From contig JAFYQJ010000011.1 of the NCBI GenBank assembly GCA_017547145.1, positions 147,788 to 211,787 on the forward strand: a stretch of DNA of 64,000 bases. The letters are read 5' to 3'. The notes below the pieces were generated by a model, which saw nothing but the letters and a program-made list of their open reading frames with translations, did not search any database and had not been told where the DNA came from. Below, piece after piece: positions 1 to 8,936 of this stretch. The stretch comes from Paludibacteraceae bacterium (lineage in GTDB: Bacteria > Bacteroidota > Bacteroidia > Bacteroidales > Paludibacteraceae). The translations under genes and the position numbers were made by a program. Each line of letters opens with the position of its first letter. The stretch's first letter is position 1.

Positions 1-1075
1 AAAGGAAGTTAGACACAAAGTGTCGCTGAGATGTTTTATGTCTAATATAGCGTTGCAACTCTCCAAAGGCAAGTTCCAAAACTCGAATGTTGTAGGTGAT
101 AAAGTAGCCTATATCGTTGCCATCTTGCTCGGAAAACAAATAGGCCTTCTCATAACTCGGTTTGGACTTGTAGATAATTCGGGAAATTGACATATACTCC
201 ATCAACCAATAACCATTTTTGAGCATATACCAATAGAATAACGCACGAGCAGTTCGCCCATTTCCATCGGTAAATGGGTGAACATAAGCAATCATAAAGT
301 GAATAATGATGGCTTTAATGATAGGGTGTATAAAATCATCCTTGGTATCCGAATTGAAGAAAGTACACAAATCTTCTGCAAAGGACGGTATCTCCATAAA
401 TGATGGCGGCGTGTGCACCACCTCGTTTGTGAGCCCATTGGCAACCACTACATCGTCATTTGTACGGAAGCGTCCCTCATCCTCGCTGTTGTCAAGCGTC
501 TTATTTGTCATAAGAGAGTGCACCTTCAAAAGCAGTTCGGGAGTTAAAGGTTCTGACTTGTTTTCTACAATAAAACGAATCGTTTGATAGTTGTTGAAAA
601 TCATCTGCTCCGAGCGACTTCGTGGAGAGTTGTTCTTTCGCAACATATCTTTGGCTATCTTGCGAGTCGTGGCAGCCCCCTCCATTTGGCTGGATGAGAT
701 TGCCTCCTCCATCAACGAAGAGATTAAATAGCGCTCTTTATTCGTATCTGGAATAATAGAACTATTGCCCCAAGAGCCACCAAAATTCATGTCAAAATAG
801 TGGCACATACTCTGCATTTTGTTTGTGATGGCAAATGAAATATTGTATTTCGCCCAAACAACCTTGCGCTTCAACATCCTGTCAAACTTGACACAAGCCC
901 ACAAATCCTGAGGAGAGATGTCTAGTTTAGAATTTTTTTTGTACTTAACATCACTCCAATACAAATAAGAATCGTTTATCTCCTCCACAAAAGTCTTTAA
1001 CTCTGGATGTTGAACATACAAGCCTATGGCTTTATTGAAGAGTTTTCCGTTGATTGCTGGTGCTTTCTCTATCAT
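1..1075 (-). CDS. Fic family protein (AMPylator-like), 3' end beyond the window
   Basis: Reading the minus strand from an ATG at 1075 gives 358 codons with no stop before the window edge, so the C-terminus is missing. The Fic core motif HPFTDGNGRTARA is encoded near 240-280, with the catalytic His and the phosphate-binding loop intact. Upstream, around 690-710, lies SSSQMEGA, which fits the N-terminal inhibitory helix pattern (S/T)xxxE(G/N) of self-inhibited Fic proteins. The family transfers AMP (or a related group) to a hydroxyl side chain of a target protein. The N-terminal part resembles the DUF4172/Fic_N region. The gene follows hsdM on the same strand after 75 bases, so it probably belongs to the restriction locus that continues to the left. 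Target unknown. Confidence 0.88.
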   Translation of the reverse strand, partial: MIEKAPAINGKLFNKAIGLYVQHPELKTFVEEINDSYLYWSDVKYKKNSKLDISPQDLWACVKFDRMLKRKVVWAKYNISFAITNKMQSMCHYFDMNFGGSWGNSSIIPDTNKERYLISSLMEEAISSSQMEGAATTRKIAKDMLRKNNSPRSRSEQMIFNNYQTIRFIVENKSEPLTPELLLKVHSLMTNKTLDNSEDEGRFRTNDDVVVANGLTNEVVHTPPSFMEIPSFAEDLCTFFNSDTKDDFIHPIIKAIIIHFMIAYVHPFTDGNGRTARALFYWYMLKNGYWLMEYMSISRIIYKSKPSYEKAYLFSEQDGNDIGYFITYNIRVLELAFGELQRYIRHKTSQRHFVSNFL

Positions 1076-1150
1076 ATCTCATCATCTTTATCATACAAAA
1101 ATATGAAAGTTTTTCAAAAATCTTCACATTTTTACATATTTCTTTCGATT

Positions 1151-2644
1151 TTAATGCAGCATTTTATTCAATTCCCCTATCGCCAATCCAATCTCCTTTT
1201 CAAGGTTGGTAATACGCTCCAATATCACCTCTGGTGCATCATAGGTTACCACCTCACGATCAACCTCCTTGTACTTGTTGATTGAGAGGTCATAATCCTT
1301 CTCACGAATCTCCTCCACAGGCACCAAGAATGACTGCTCCTTACGGGTGCGCTGCTCCTCTGCTGCAAGGTTGTGGAAACGAGCAATAACATCAGGAATA
1401 TCATTCTCTGTAACCTCATTGCGCTTTTGGTCGAGAGAGAATCCATCTGCCTTCATATCGTAGAACCACACCTTATCAGTGCCTCCTGCATTGGTCTTGG
1501 TAAAAATCAAAATAGCGGTGCTAACTCCTGAATATGGTTGGAACACACCACTTGGCATAGAGATAACTGCCTCCAAACGGTGGTTATCAATCAACTCCTT
1601 ACGGATAGACTTGTGTCCTGTGCTGTTACCGAACAACACTCCATCAGGAACGATGCTTGCACAACGACCACCTATCTGCAACATACGCACAAACAAGGCA
1701 AGGAACAACAACTCTGTCTTCTTGGTCTTGGTGATAGCAAGAAGAGACTTGCTCACCGCCTCATTATCCAAACTGCCCGTAAATGGTGGATTGGCAAGGC
1801 AGAGAGAGTATTTGTTCTCATCTGTGTTGTCAGTTGAAAGACTATCACGGTAGGCAATATCAGGGTTATCCACACCGTGAAGCATAAGGTTCATAGCACC
1901 AATACGGAGCATAGTGGCATCTGTGTCAAAACCGTGCAACATACCACTCTTATAGTGGTCTGAATTCTCCTTTTTGAGCAACTCACTCTTGTAGTGCTGT
2001 TGGATATACTTTGCAGACTCCACAATAAATCCTGCTGAACCCATAGCAGGGTCACAGATGGTATCCTTCAAGGTAGGTTGCATAAGGTTCACCATCATCT
2101 GGATAATGTGGCGTGGAGTACGGAACTGACCATTATTACCCGATGCTGCCATCTTACCCAAGACATACTCATAGACATCACCCATAGTGTCACGGTTGTT
2201 CATATCAAGGGCATTGATACCCTCCACAATCTTTGTCAAGGTGCGTGGAGACTGAATAAGGAAGGTGGCATTTGCCATAAAGCGACTATATGCTGACTCC
2301 TTACCCTCACCAAGAGTCTTAATGAAGACAAAGACATCTTTGCTGATGGTGCGGTACATTGCTTCTGCCTCCAAGTTACGGAATACACTCCAACGAAGTT
2401 GCTCATAAGGAACATCTTTGTCAGTCTCAGGGTTGTGCCACAAACCCTCTTTGAAGGTAGGGTCTTTCAAAGTGGTGCCCCAAGCGTTAGCATTTGCCTC
2501 CTTAGTGCGCTGAGCATCATCAAGCATCTTCATAAAGAAGAGATATGTCATCTGCTCCAAGATGGTGATGGAGTTGGTGATACCTCCTGTCCAAAAGGTA
2601 TCCCAAATAGTATCTATACGGTTTTTAATCTCACCTGTAATCAT
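1151..2644 (-). CDS. hsdM: Type I restriction-modification DNA methyltransferase subunit HsdM
   Basis: The 497-residue protein has the N6-adenine methyltransferase signature: motif I DPAMGSAGF for S-adenosylmethionine binding near residue 199 and the catalytic NPPF motif near residue 286. The N-terminal helical HsdM_N domain (ITNSITILEQMTYLFFMKML) is complete. HsdM pairs with HsdS, which selects the site, and HsdR, which cleaves; neither is inside the window, so they probably lie beyond the left edge after the Fic gene. The ATG at 2644 follows a TATATTTG box (2650-2657) by only five bases, and a second TATTTTTG box lies at 2667-2674. Base composition is somewhat richer in GC than the ftsK operon next to it, which suits an acquired defence locus. 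Confidence 0.95.
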   Translation of the reverse strand: MITGEIKNRIDTIWDTFWTGGITNSITILEQMTYLFFMKMLDDAQRTKEANANAWGTTLKDPTFKEGLWHNPETDKDVPYEQLRWSVFRNLEAEAMYRTISKDVFVFIKTLGEGKESAYSRFMANATFLIQSPRTLTKIVEGINALDMNNRDTMGDVYEYVLGKMAASGNNGQFRTPRHIIQMMVNLMQPTLKDTICDPAMGSAGFIVESAKYIQQHYKSELLKKENSDHYKSGMLHGFDTDATMLRIGAMNLMLHGVDNPDIAYRDSLSTDNTDENKYSLCLANPPFTGSLDNEAVSKSLLAITKTKKTELLFLALFVRMLQIGGRCASIVPDGVLFGNSTGHKSIRKELIDNHRLEAVISMPSGVFQPYSGVSTAILIFTKTNAGGTDKVWFYDMKADGFSLDQKRNEVTENDIPDVIARFHNLAAEEQRTRKEQSFLVPVEEIREKDYDLSINKYKEVDREVVTYDAPEVILERITNLEKEIGLAIGELNKMLH

Positions 2645-2649
2645 ATTGT

Positions 2650-2674
2650 CAAATATAAGTTTTTTTCAAAAATA
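2650..2674 (-). promoter_or_regulatory. Two Bacteroidota-type -7 boxes before hsdM
   Basis: On the minus strand TATTTTTG (2674-2667) and TATATTTG (2657-2650) both match TAnnTTTG. The nearer one would start transcription at or next to the hsdM ATG, giving an almost leaderless mRNA; the farther one gives a leader of about 15 bases. No -33 TTG could be assigned with confidence. Confidence 0.45.
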
Positions 2675-2860
2675 AAATTCTTTCAAAAAATTAAAAGGAT
2701 TTTTAAAAAGTAGTGCGTCTAAAAGAACCCAAGTTTTCAACGTGAAAATCAGCACTAGGCAACTAAACAAATACACCATATTTGTAATATAACAAAATTA
2801 TAAAAAGCTTTGTAACGATATTTCAATATTAGAAATTTCATCGTTGTTTTTTTATCTATT

Positions 2861-3976
2861 TTACCTCAAACGATAATTATTTCCTGGAAGACATTTTATT
2901 ATGTCTTTGAATTCCATTTCTATAAGAAGCGAAGCCATCGTAGAAATTGGTATACCCGTTTCGTTAGAAATAACATTGATATGAGCCTCGCGTTCTTTTG
3001 TAAGAAAAGTTACTATTTTCTGTTCATTTTGATTTAAATCTTCGAACACAAAGGCTTGCTGCTGTTCTTTTTTAGTTTCTGCAACGTCCCAACCCATCAT
3101 ACGTTCCAAATCTTCCGACGATTGTATCAAAGCAGCTTTATTGTACATTATCAAATTATTACATCCCTGCGAATTTATATCACCAACTCGCCCCGGAAAT
3201 GTAAACACATCTCTATTATACGAATTAGCAAATTCTGCAGTTATCAAAGCTCCACCTTTTTGTGCCGACTCTACAATCACAACTGCATCGCATAAGCCAG
3301 CTATTATTCTATTACGCTGAACAAAATTAGGGGCATCGGGCGAAGTTCCACTCGTGTATTCCGATACTACAGCACCAGCCTCTAACATTTTGTCAGCAAC
3401 AGCGTAATGCACCGAAGGATATATTTTATCCAACCCATGAGCAACAACTCCAATAGTAGGTATTTGTGCATTTAAAGCCGATTTGTGAGCACAAATATCA
3501 ACTCCATAGGCAAGACCACTTACTATTGTTAAATCCTTATGCCGTTGGGCTAAATTTTGCACTAAATGCTGACACAAATCTTTTCCATAAGCAGACACCT
3601 TACGCGTACCAACAACCGCTAAAAATTTTCCTGAATTCAAATCGGAATTTCCTTTTACATACAACATCAAAGGTGCATCTACACACTCTTTTAAACGGTA
3701 TGGATAAGATTTATCGGTAAAAAAAAGAGGACGAATAGCTCGTTTTTGTAAAAATTCTAGTTCACGATCGACCAGCACCAAAGCATTATTACGCTGCTCC
3801 ACAATTTCATTTGCTAAAACAGTTCCAACACCTTGAACAGAAGAAAGCATTCGCACATTTTCTTCAAAAATTGGTAATACATCTCCAAAGTAAGCTAACA
3901 AATTTTTAGCTAAAATAGGACCGATTCCCTTCAATTTTGTTAATGCTATTTGATATTTTAAAATTGCTTCTTCCAT
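2861..3976 (-). CDS. dprA: DNA-processing protein DprA (Smf family)
   Basis: DprA binds single-stranded DNA entering the cell and loads RecA on it. The 371-residue protein has an N-terminal helix-hairpin-helix region (LKGIGPILAKNLLAYFG), the Rossmann-like Smf core with VVGTRKVSAYGKDLCQHLV and VSGLAYGVDICAH, and a C-terminal winged-helix-like DprA_WH tail (about residues 310-371). I place the start at the ATG at 3976 (MEEAILKY) rather than at the upstream start at 4015, because homologues begin near here and because it overlaps the end of the preceding vanZ-like gene by 19 bases, which indicates translational coupling. It is the last gene of the ftsK-lolA-trxB-vanZ operon. Confidence 0.95.
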   Translation of the reverse strand: MEEAILKYQIALTKLKGIGPILAKNLLAYFGDVLPIFEENVRMLSSVQGVGTVLANEIVEQRNNALVLVDRELEFLQKRAIRPLFFTDKSYPYRLKECVDAPLMLYVKGNSDLNSGKFLAVVGTRKVSAYGKDLCQHLVQNLAQRHKDLTIVSGLAYGVDICAHKSALNAQIPTIGVVAHGLDKIYPSVHYAVADKMLEAGAVVSEYTSGTSPDAPNFVQRNRIIAGLCDAVVIVESAQKGGALITAEFANSYNRDVFTFPGRVGDINSQGCNNLIMYNKAALIQSSEDLERMMGWDVAETKKEQQQAFVFEDLNQNEQKIVTFLTKEREAHINVISNETGIPISTMASLLIEMEFKDIIKCLPGNNYRLR

Positions 3977-4326
3977 CGTTTTTGAAAAATTACATAACAC
4001 AATATTCCAACACAAGTGCCTAAAACATCAGCAAAAAAATCTATCCAGTCACCCGAACGATGTACGAAAAATTCTTGTATCAACTCTAACAATCCTCCCA
4101 AAGCAAACGGATAAAATACAACTAACATTTTAGAGAAAAATGTTGATATATGCGTTTCAAAACATAATACACCACCTAAAACTAAATACAAAAGAAAATG
4201 TATCCACTTGTCAATGTGAGGTATAAACACAACCTCTACCTCTTTGACATCAAACTTAATAATAGAAAGGAGTATTATAACAATACTCCAAACTATCGTA
4301 AAGCAATATTTGCGTAAAAAAAGCAA
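3958..4326 (-). CDS. VanZ-like membrane protein
   Basis: A 122-residue protein with about four membrane segments. The pattern WIHFLLYLVLGGVLCF, followed by GLLELIQEFFVHRSGDWIDFFADVLGTCVG, is the VanZ-like family hallmark (helix, then GxxxELIQ, then DxxDxxAnxxG). The prototype VanZ gives low-level teicoplanin resistance, but the widespread housekeeping members have no firm function. The gene sits between trxB and dprA in one operon, with 7 bases after trxB and a 19-base overlap into dprA. Confidence 0.85.
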   Translation of the reverse strand: MLFLRKYCFTIVWSIVIILLSIIKFDVKEVEVVFIPHIDKWIHFLLYLVLGGVLCFETHISTFFSKMLVVFYPFALGGLLELIQEFFVHRSGDWIDFFADVLGTCVGILCYVIFQKRWKKQF

Positions 4327-4333
4327 TACTATT

Positions 4334-5266
4334 TTATTTCGATTTCAAATATCGCTCTGCCTCAATAGCTGCACGACAACCACTCGCAGCAGCCGTAATG
4401 GCTTGGCGATAATGAGGATCTGCCACATCGCCCGCAGCAAATACTCCTTCTACATTTGTTTTTGGACTATCAGGTTGAGTTTTTATATATCCTAACTCGT
4501 CTGTTTCTACAAATGCTTTAAAAACATCAGAATTTGGATGATGACCAATAGCCAAGAAAAATCCATCTATTGCAATGCTAACCTCTTCTTCATCTGCTTG
4601 TCCACGGCGTTTTACTAAACGTGCTCCTTCTACTCCATCTTCTCCAAAAAGACCTAATGTTTCGTGTTCATAAAGCACTTCGATATTTTCTGTTGCCACA
4701 ACACGCTCCTGCATTATTTTAGAAGCACGCAAAAATGGTTTACGTACAATGAGATATACTTTCTTTGCTAACCCAGCCAAATAAATTGCCTCTTCGCAAG
4801 CTGTATCGCCACCACCAACTACAGCCACCATCTTCCGACGATAGAAAAATCCATCGCATGTAGCACAAGCAGAAACTCCCATACCTGCGTATTTCTTTTC
4901 GTCCGCTAAACCAAGATATTTTGCCGAAGCACCTGTTGCTATAATTACAGTATCTGCCTCTATCGTCGTTTCGCCATCTATAGTTACCAATTTAGGTGTT
5001 ACACCAAAATCTACTGCAGACACCATACCGAAACGAATTTCGGCACCAAAACGTTCAGCTTGAGAACGCATTTTTTCCATCAATTCTGTTCCTGTAATAC
5101 CATCAGGAAAACCCGGAAAATTTTCAATTTCGGTTGTAGTAGTAAGCTGTCCTCCGGGTTGAATACCTTCATATAACACAGGACTCAAATTTGCTCGAGA
5201 TGCATAGATAGCTGCTGTATAACCTGCAGGGCCAGAACCTATAATCAAACATTTTACTCTTTCCAT
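4334..5266 (-). CDS. trxB: Thioredoxin-disulfide reductase
   Basis: This 310-residue flavoprotein carries electrons from NADPH through FAD to thioredoxin. The FAD-binding GSGPAGYTAA motif lies at residues 10-19, the redox-active CATC at 134-137, the NADPH-binding GGGDTA at 151-156, and the second FAD motif GVFAAGDVAD near the C-terminus. Length matches the low-molecular-weight bacterial type. It follows the lolA-like gene by 7 bases, so the two are co-transcribed. Confidence 0.97.
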   Translation of the reverse strand: MERVKCLIIGSGPAGYTAAIYASRANLSPVLYEGIQPGGQLTTTTEIENFPGFPDGITGTELMEKMRSQAERFGAEIRFGMVSAVDFGVTPKLVTIDGETTIEADTVIIATGASAKYLGLADEKKYAGMGVSACATCDGFFYRRKMVAVVGGGDTACEEAIYLAGLAKKVYLIVRKPFLRASKIMQERVVATENIEVLYEHETLGLFGEDGVEGARLVKRRGQADEEEVSIAIDGFFLAIGHHPNSDVFKAFVETDELGYIKTQPDSPKTNVEGVFAAGDVADPHYRQAITAAASGCRAAIEAERYLKSK

Positions 5267-5273
5267 ATCTTTT

Positions 5274-5918
5274 TTATCTTAAATCATTAATCATTACGTT
5301 AGGATATTTCGATTTATCAAAAACAAAAACAGAATCGGCTATCGATTTTAATAATTGATAATTTTTTGTTGAAAACAAAGTTGAAGTACCATTTTTAAAC
5401 GAAATTTTCATCGATACAATCTGTTTATTACTTGCTTTTACTACCAACGAAACTTTAAAATGGTCGGCTGTTTTATCCAAAGGATATAAATTCAACAAAC
5501 GATTAGGCGATGCTTCTACATCATCAGCATCAAATTGTACCATATGTGTTTTTCGAAATTCTTTTATCATTAAAATAGGATTTACATCGCTCAACTCTTT
5601 ACCCGTAGGCTCAGATATAGACACTTCGTCAATATCTTTCATATACATCCATTGTGTTTTCCCATCGAAAAACAAAGTCATTCCGTCGAGCAAAAAATAA
5701 AACTTATTGCCTTTTAGTATCAGTTTTCCTTGTTTTATTTCGCTCTCGTTTGAGATTGCATTTTCGTAAGTTACCGAAAAATCTGTTTGCAACGGATTAT
5801 TTTGCAATACTGCTATCGTTTTATCAAAAAATGTTTTTGCATGCTGATCGGTTTGTGCAGCAGCAATGAATGGCATACATACAATAAAAATTGCTACTAT
5901 CTTTCTTATCTTTTTCAT
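5274..5918 (-). CDS. LolA-like outer-membrane lipoprotein carrier protein
   Basis: The 214-residue protein begins with a signal peptide (KIVAIFIVCMPFIAAAQ), cleaved near AAAQ/T, so it is periplasmic. The rest has the LolA-type half-barrel pattern: repeated strands such as GKLILKGNKFYFLLDG, a WMYMKDIDEVSISEP stretch and long amphipathic strands. LolA shuttles lipoproteins from the inner membrane to LolB or directly to the outer membrane. In Bacteroidota a LolA-like gene is commonly found right after ftsK, as here (5 bases away), which supports the call. Confidence 0.85.
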   Translation of the reverse strand: MKKIRKIVAIFIVCMPFIAAAQTDQHAKTFFDKTIAVLQNNPLQTDFSVTYENAISNESEIKQGKLILKGNKFYFLLDGMTLFFDGKTQWMYMKDIDEVSISEPTGKELSDVNPILMIKEFRKTHMVQFDADDVEASPNRLLNLYPLDKTADHFKVSLVVKASNKQIVSMKISFKNGTSTLFSTKNYQLLKSIADSVFVFDKSKYPNVMINDLR

Positions 5919-5923
5919 AATTC

Positions 5924-8296
5924 TTAATTCATATTGTTAAGCATTTGATCTAATTCAAACTCTGATGCAACCAACACTTTTCGTGGTTTGCTTCCTTCTT
6001 GTGGACCAATAATACCAGCATGTTCCAACTGATCCATAATTCGTCCTGCACGATTAAATCCTACACTAAATTTTCGCTGAATATTTGAGGTAGAACCTTG
6101 TTGTGTGCTGACTACCATACGAGCAGCTTCCTCAAAAAGCGGATCGCGTTGCGTCATATCTACACCACTTATATTGAGGTCGCCTCCCGATTCTGATATT
6201 TCACATTCAGGTAAAATATATGCCGAAGGATAGGCTTGTTGTTTGCTTACGTGTTCTACTATTTTTTCAACTTCTGGAGTGTCAACAAAGGCACATTGCA
6301 CACGCACCAAGTCATTGCCACCTCCCAAATAAAGCAAATCACCTTTCCCTACTAATTGATTGGCACCAGAAGCATCAAGAATAGTACGTGAATCTATCAT
6401 TGACGACACACGGAATGCAATACGACCAGGTACGTTCGCCTTGATTACGCCAGTAATAATATTTACAGACGGACGTTGTGTTGCCAAAATCATATGCATA
6501 CCTACAGCACGAGCCTTTTGAGCAATACGAGCAATAGGTGTTTCTACCTCTTTACCAGCAACCATTATAAAATCACCAAACTCGTCGATAACTATCACAA
6601 TATAAGGCAAAAATCGATGTCCTTTTTCAGGATTCAATTGTCTATTAACAAACTTCTCGTTATATTCTATTATATTTCTACAATGTGCAGCCATCAATAA
6701 TTTATAACGATCTTCCATCTCAATAACTAGTGAATTGAGTGTTTGTATCACTTTTGTTGAATCTGTTATAATTACACTATCTTGGTCTGGCATTTTTGCC
6801 ATATAATGTTTTTCGAGAGAAGCATAAATATTAAATTCCACCATTTTAGGGTCGATAAGCACAAACTTCAGCTCCGAAGGATGCTTTTTGTAAAGCAAAG
6901 ACGTGATAATAGCATTCAAACCAACCGATTTACCTTGACCAGTAGCTCCAGCAACTAAAAGATGTGGCGTTTTTGCCAAATCAAACATAAATACTTCGTT
7001 CGTTATAGTTCGCCCAAGTGCTACAGGTAAAACAAATTTTTCTTCTTCTTGAAATTTTTTCGAAGCTATTACCGAATGCATCGATACTATTTGTGGATTT
7101 TCGTTAGGAACTTCGATACCAATTGTACCTTTACCCGGAATAGGTGCAATAATACGAATACCCGTTGCTTTCAAACTCAACATAATATCACTCTCGAGAT
7201 TTCGTATTTTGCTTATGCGTGTACCTGCTTGAGGCACTATTTCGTATAACGTAATTGTTGGACCAACTGTTGCTTTTACACTTTCTACTTCTATGCCATA
7301 GTTTCGTAAAGTAGTAACAATTTTGTCTTTGTTGGCATTTTGTTCCTGCATATCCACCACAGGCATATTTTCGTTAGGATATGTTTTTAAGAGCGAAAGC
7401 TGAGGAAATTTATAATGCATCAAATCGAGACGAGGATCATATTTTCCGTATTTCTTCAAGATGTATTCAGGATCGTTAATTGCCATTTCGGTATCTAACG
7501 AATCTTGTATTTCTACTTCGATTTCGTTTTCATTATCTAAAATCTCTACTTCCGAACTATCTTCTATAGGAGTTTCCACCATAAAGTCATCTTTTTCTTC
7601 ATCATTAGAAAAAGTTATCTCGTTGATTATTTCTTCTTGTTCTACAAGTTCTTCTACTACATCCTCTTCTAGTTTTTCATCTACTATTTCATCGCTTTGG
7701 ATAGGTAAAGCCGTTTTTTTTCGTACAAACAAATTTTTTATCCAAAAAATTGATTGCGAAGAACAAAGCATAAGAATCATTACAAAAACAGCTATTATTA
7801 TCAAAATAGTTCCCCAACCACAATTTTCAAACAAATATTCACTCATAAAATCGCCATGAGCTCCTCCGAAGCTTACAGCCCAGTTTTGATAAAATTTATA
7901 GAAAAAGAAGCTAAAAAAAACAGACCCCCAAACAAGAATAATAGCTGAAAGAATGAATGCTTTCCACAGTGGCATCAATTTTTTTCCTACCAAACGTAAT
8001 GCTAATACAAAAGGAAAAAGTAATGCTGCAAAAGAAGCAACTCCAAATCCATTATTAATGATGTTATTGGCCATTTTTGCACCAATATATCCTGTCCAAT
8101 TTGTTACATGTTTATTTTTGGTAGCCACTAGTATCTGACTTTGGTCATCACTTGCTGTAAACAAAAATGAAAACATGGCAAAAAATAGGTATAAAACAAA
8201 AAATATCAGCAACAAACTCAACAAATAGCGTGTACGTTCGTCAACAAAAAACTTTTTTATACGAGTAAATAGTCCTTCTTTTTGTTTTTTAGCCAT
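5924..8296 (-). CDS. ftsK: DNA translocase FtsK/SpoIIIE
   Basis: A 790-residue ATP-driven pump that moves chromosome termini through the division septum. Four to five membrane helices occupy residues 24-180. An acidic linker follows (about 200-275, rich in E and D), then the FtsK alpha domain. The motor has Walker A GATGQGKS at 450-457 and Walker B VIVIDEFGDF. The C-terminal winged-helix gamma domain, with GRIMDQLEHAGIIGPQEGS, would read KOPS-like polarity sequences. It is the first gene of the operon that runs to dprA. Confidence 0.97.
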   Translation of the reverse strand: MAKKQKEGLFTRIKKFFVDERTRYLLSLLLIFFVLYLFFAMFSFLFTASDDQSQILVATKNKHVTNWTGYIGAKMANNIINNGFGVASFAALLFPFVLALRLVGKKLMPLWKAFILSAIILVWGSVFFSFFFYKFYQNWAVSFGGAHGDFMSEYLFENCGWGTILIIIAVFVMILMLCSSQSIFWIKNLFVRKKTALPIQSDEIVDEKLEEDVVEELVEQEEIINEITFSNDEEKDDFMVETPIEDSSEVEILDNENEIEVEIQDSLDTEMAINDPEYILKKYGKYDPRLDLMHYKFPQLSLLKTYPNENMPVVDMQEQNANKDKIVTTLRNYGIEVESVKATVGPTITLYEIVPQAGTRISKIRNLESDIMLSLKATGIRIIAPIPGKGTIGIEVPNENPQIVSMHSVIASKKFQEEEKFVLPVALGRTITNEVFMFDLAKTPHLLVAGATGQGKSVGLNAIITSLLYKKHPSELKFVLIDPKMVEFNIYASLEKHYMAKMPDQDSVIITDSTKVIQTLNSLVIEMEDRYKLLMAAHCRNIIEYNEKFVNRQLNPEKGHRFLPYIVIVIDEFGDFIMVAGKEVETPIARIAQKARAVGMHMILATQRPSVNIITGVIKANVPGRIAFRVSSMIDSRTILDASGANQLVGKGDLLYLGGGNDLVRVQCAFVDTPEVEKIVEHVSKQQAYPSAYILPECEISESGGDLNISGVDMTQRDPLFEEAARMVVSTQQGSTSNIQRKFSVGFNRAGRIMDQLEHAGIIGPQEGSKPRKVLVASEFELDQMLNNMN

Positions 8297-8397
8297 AGCA
8301 AAACCCTTTTAGTCTTGCAAAAATAATAAAATAGAAATGCAAAAAAAACTCTTAATTTTTCTAGAATATATTATTTTACTTTTTTAAAGATCCTATC

Positions 8398-8904
8398 CTA
8401 ATCAATGAACATATCTGTTTGAGTATCTTCAAATTTTTTCGAAGCTAATATAATAGTGCGTAAATGTTCATACTCTTTTACCATAGAATTGGGAATCATA
8501 AAGAAATGTATTTTTTTCTTTTTACATATTTCTTGCTTGTATTTATCTGATTGCTCTCGAAGTTTGTTACCAAAATGCTCTCCTCCATTTATTTCTATAA
8601 CTATCTCAGGAACAAGACGATTAAAAAATCGTGTTTTGCTATATAAAACACAATCAAACTCATGCTTATCTTTACTTAACTCTATATCATCTGCAAAGAT
8701 TTTACTGAAAGGCACATTCCGTTGAGCTTCAAAATAAGAATGAACAGAACAAAAATGAGCAATAGTTTTATAAAATTCATCTTCATTAAGACTTCCGTTT
8801 GATTTACCGATTTCTACTTTTGGACTAAGAGGAACATTTATACAACCATTGCTTTTTACATATTCTATTAAATCCACAAGGTCATTTTGTTCATTATTAG
8901 CCAA
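8398..8904 (-). CDS. DUF2726-like nuclease-fold fragment, probably the 3' part of a frameshifted gene
   Basis: The ORF gives 168 residues from a TTG at 8904. Residues 80-130 contain EFDCVLYSK and then EIVIEINGGEHFGN followed by a K-rich helix and IHFFMIPNS, matching DUF2726-type PD-(D/E)xK endonuclease cores (D, then ExxG/E-H). No ATG lies near the start, and the same frame stays open upstream past the end of the next gene to a TGA at 8955. That extra stretch encodes KKRLIIASDYEITKKL, which resembles the end of helicase motif VI (SRAKKRLIIAS). It is therefore better explained as the C-terminal part of one gene with the ORF at 8937-9431, separated from it by a frameshift at the A8 tract. Confidence 0.6.
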   Translation of the reverse strand: MANNEQNDLVDLIEYVKSNGCINVPLSPKVEIGKSNGSLNEDEFYKTIAHFCSVHSYFEAQRNVPFSKIFADDIELSKDKHEFDCVLYSKTRFFNRLVPEIVIEINGGEHFGNKLREQSDKYKQEICKKKKIHFFMIPNSMVKEYEHLRTIILASKKFEDTQTDMFID

Positions 8905-8936
8905 CTTTTTAGTTATCTCATAATCGCTAGCAATTA

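Noticed and set aside
306..587. Plus-strand ORF of 93 codons
   Set aside because: It is antisense to the Fic gene, whose catalytic motif is read on the minus strand; no family resemblance.
7461..7859. Plus-strand Ser-rich ORF of 132 codons
   Set aside because: It is the antisense of the acidic linker of ftsK; Glu/Asp codons read as Ser-rich text on the other strand.
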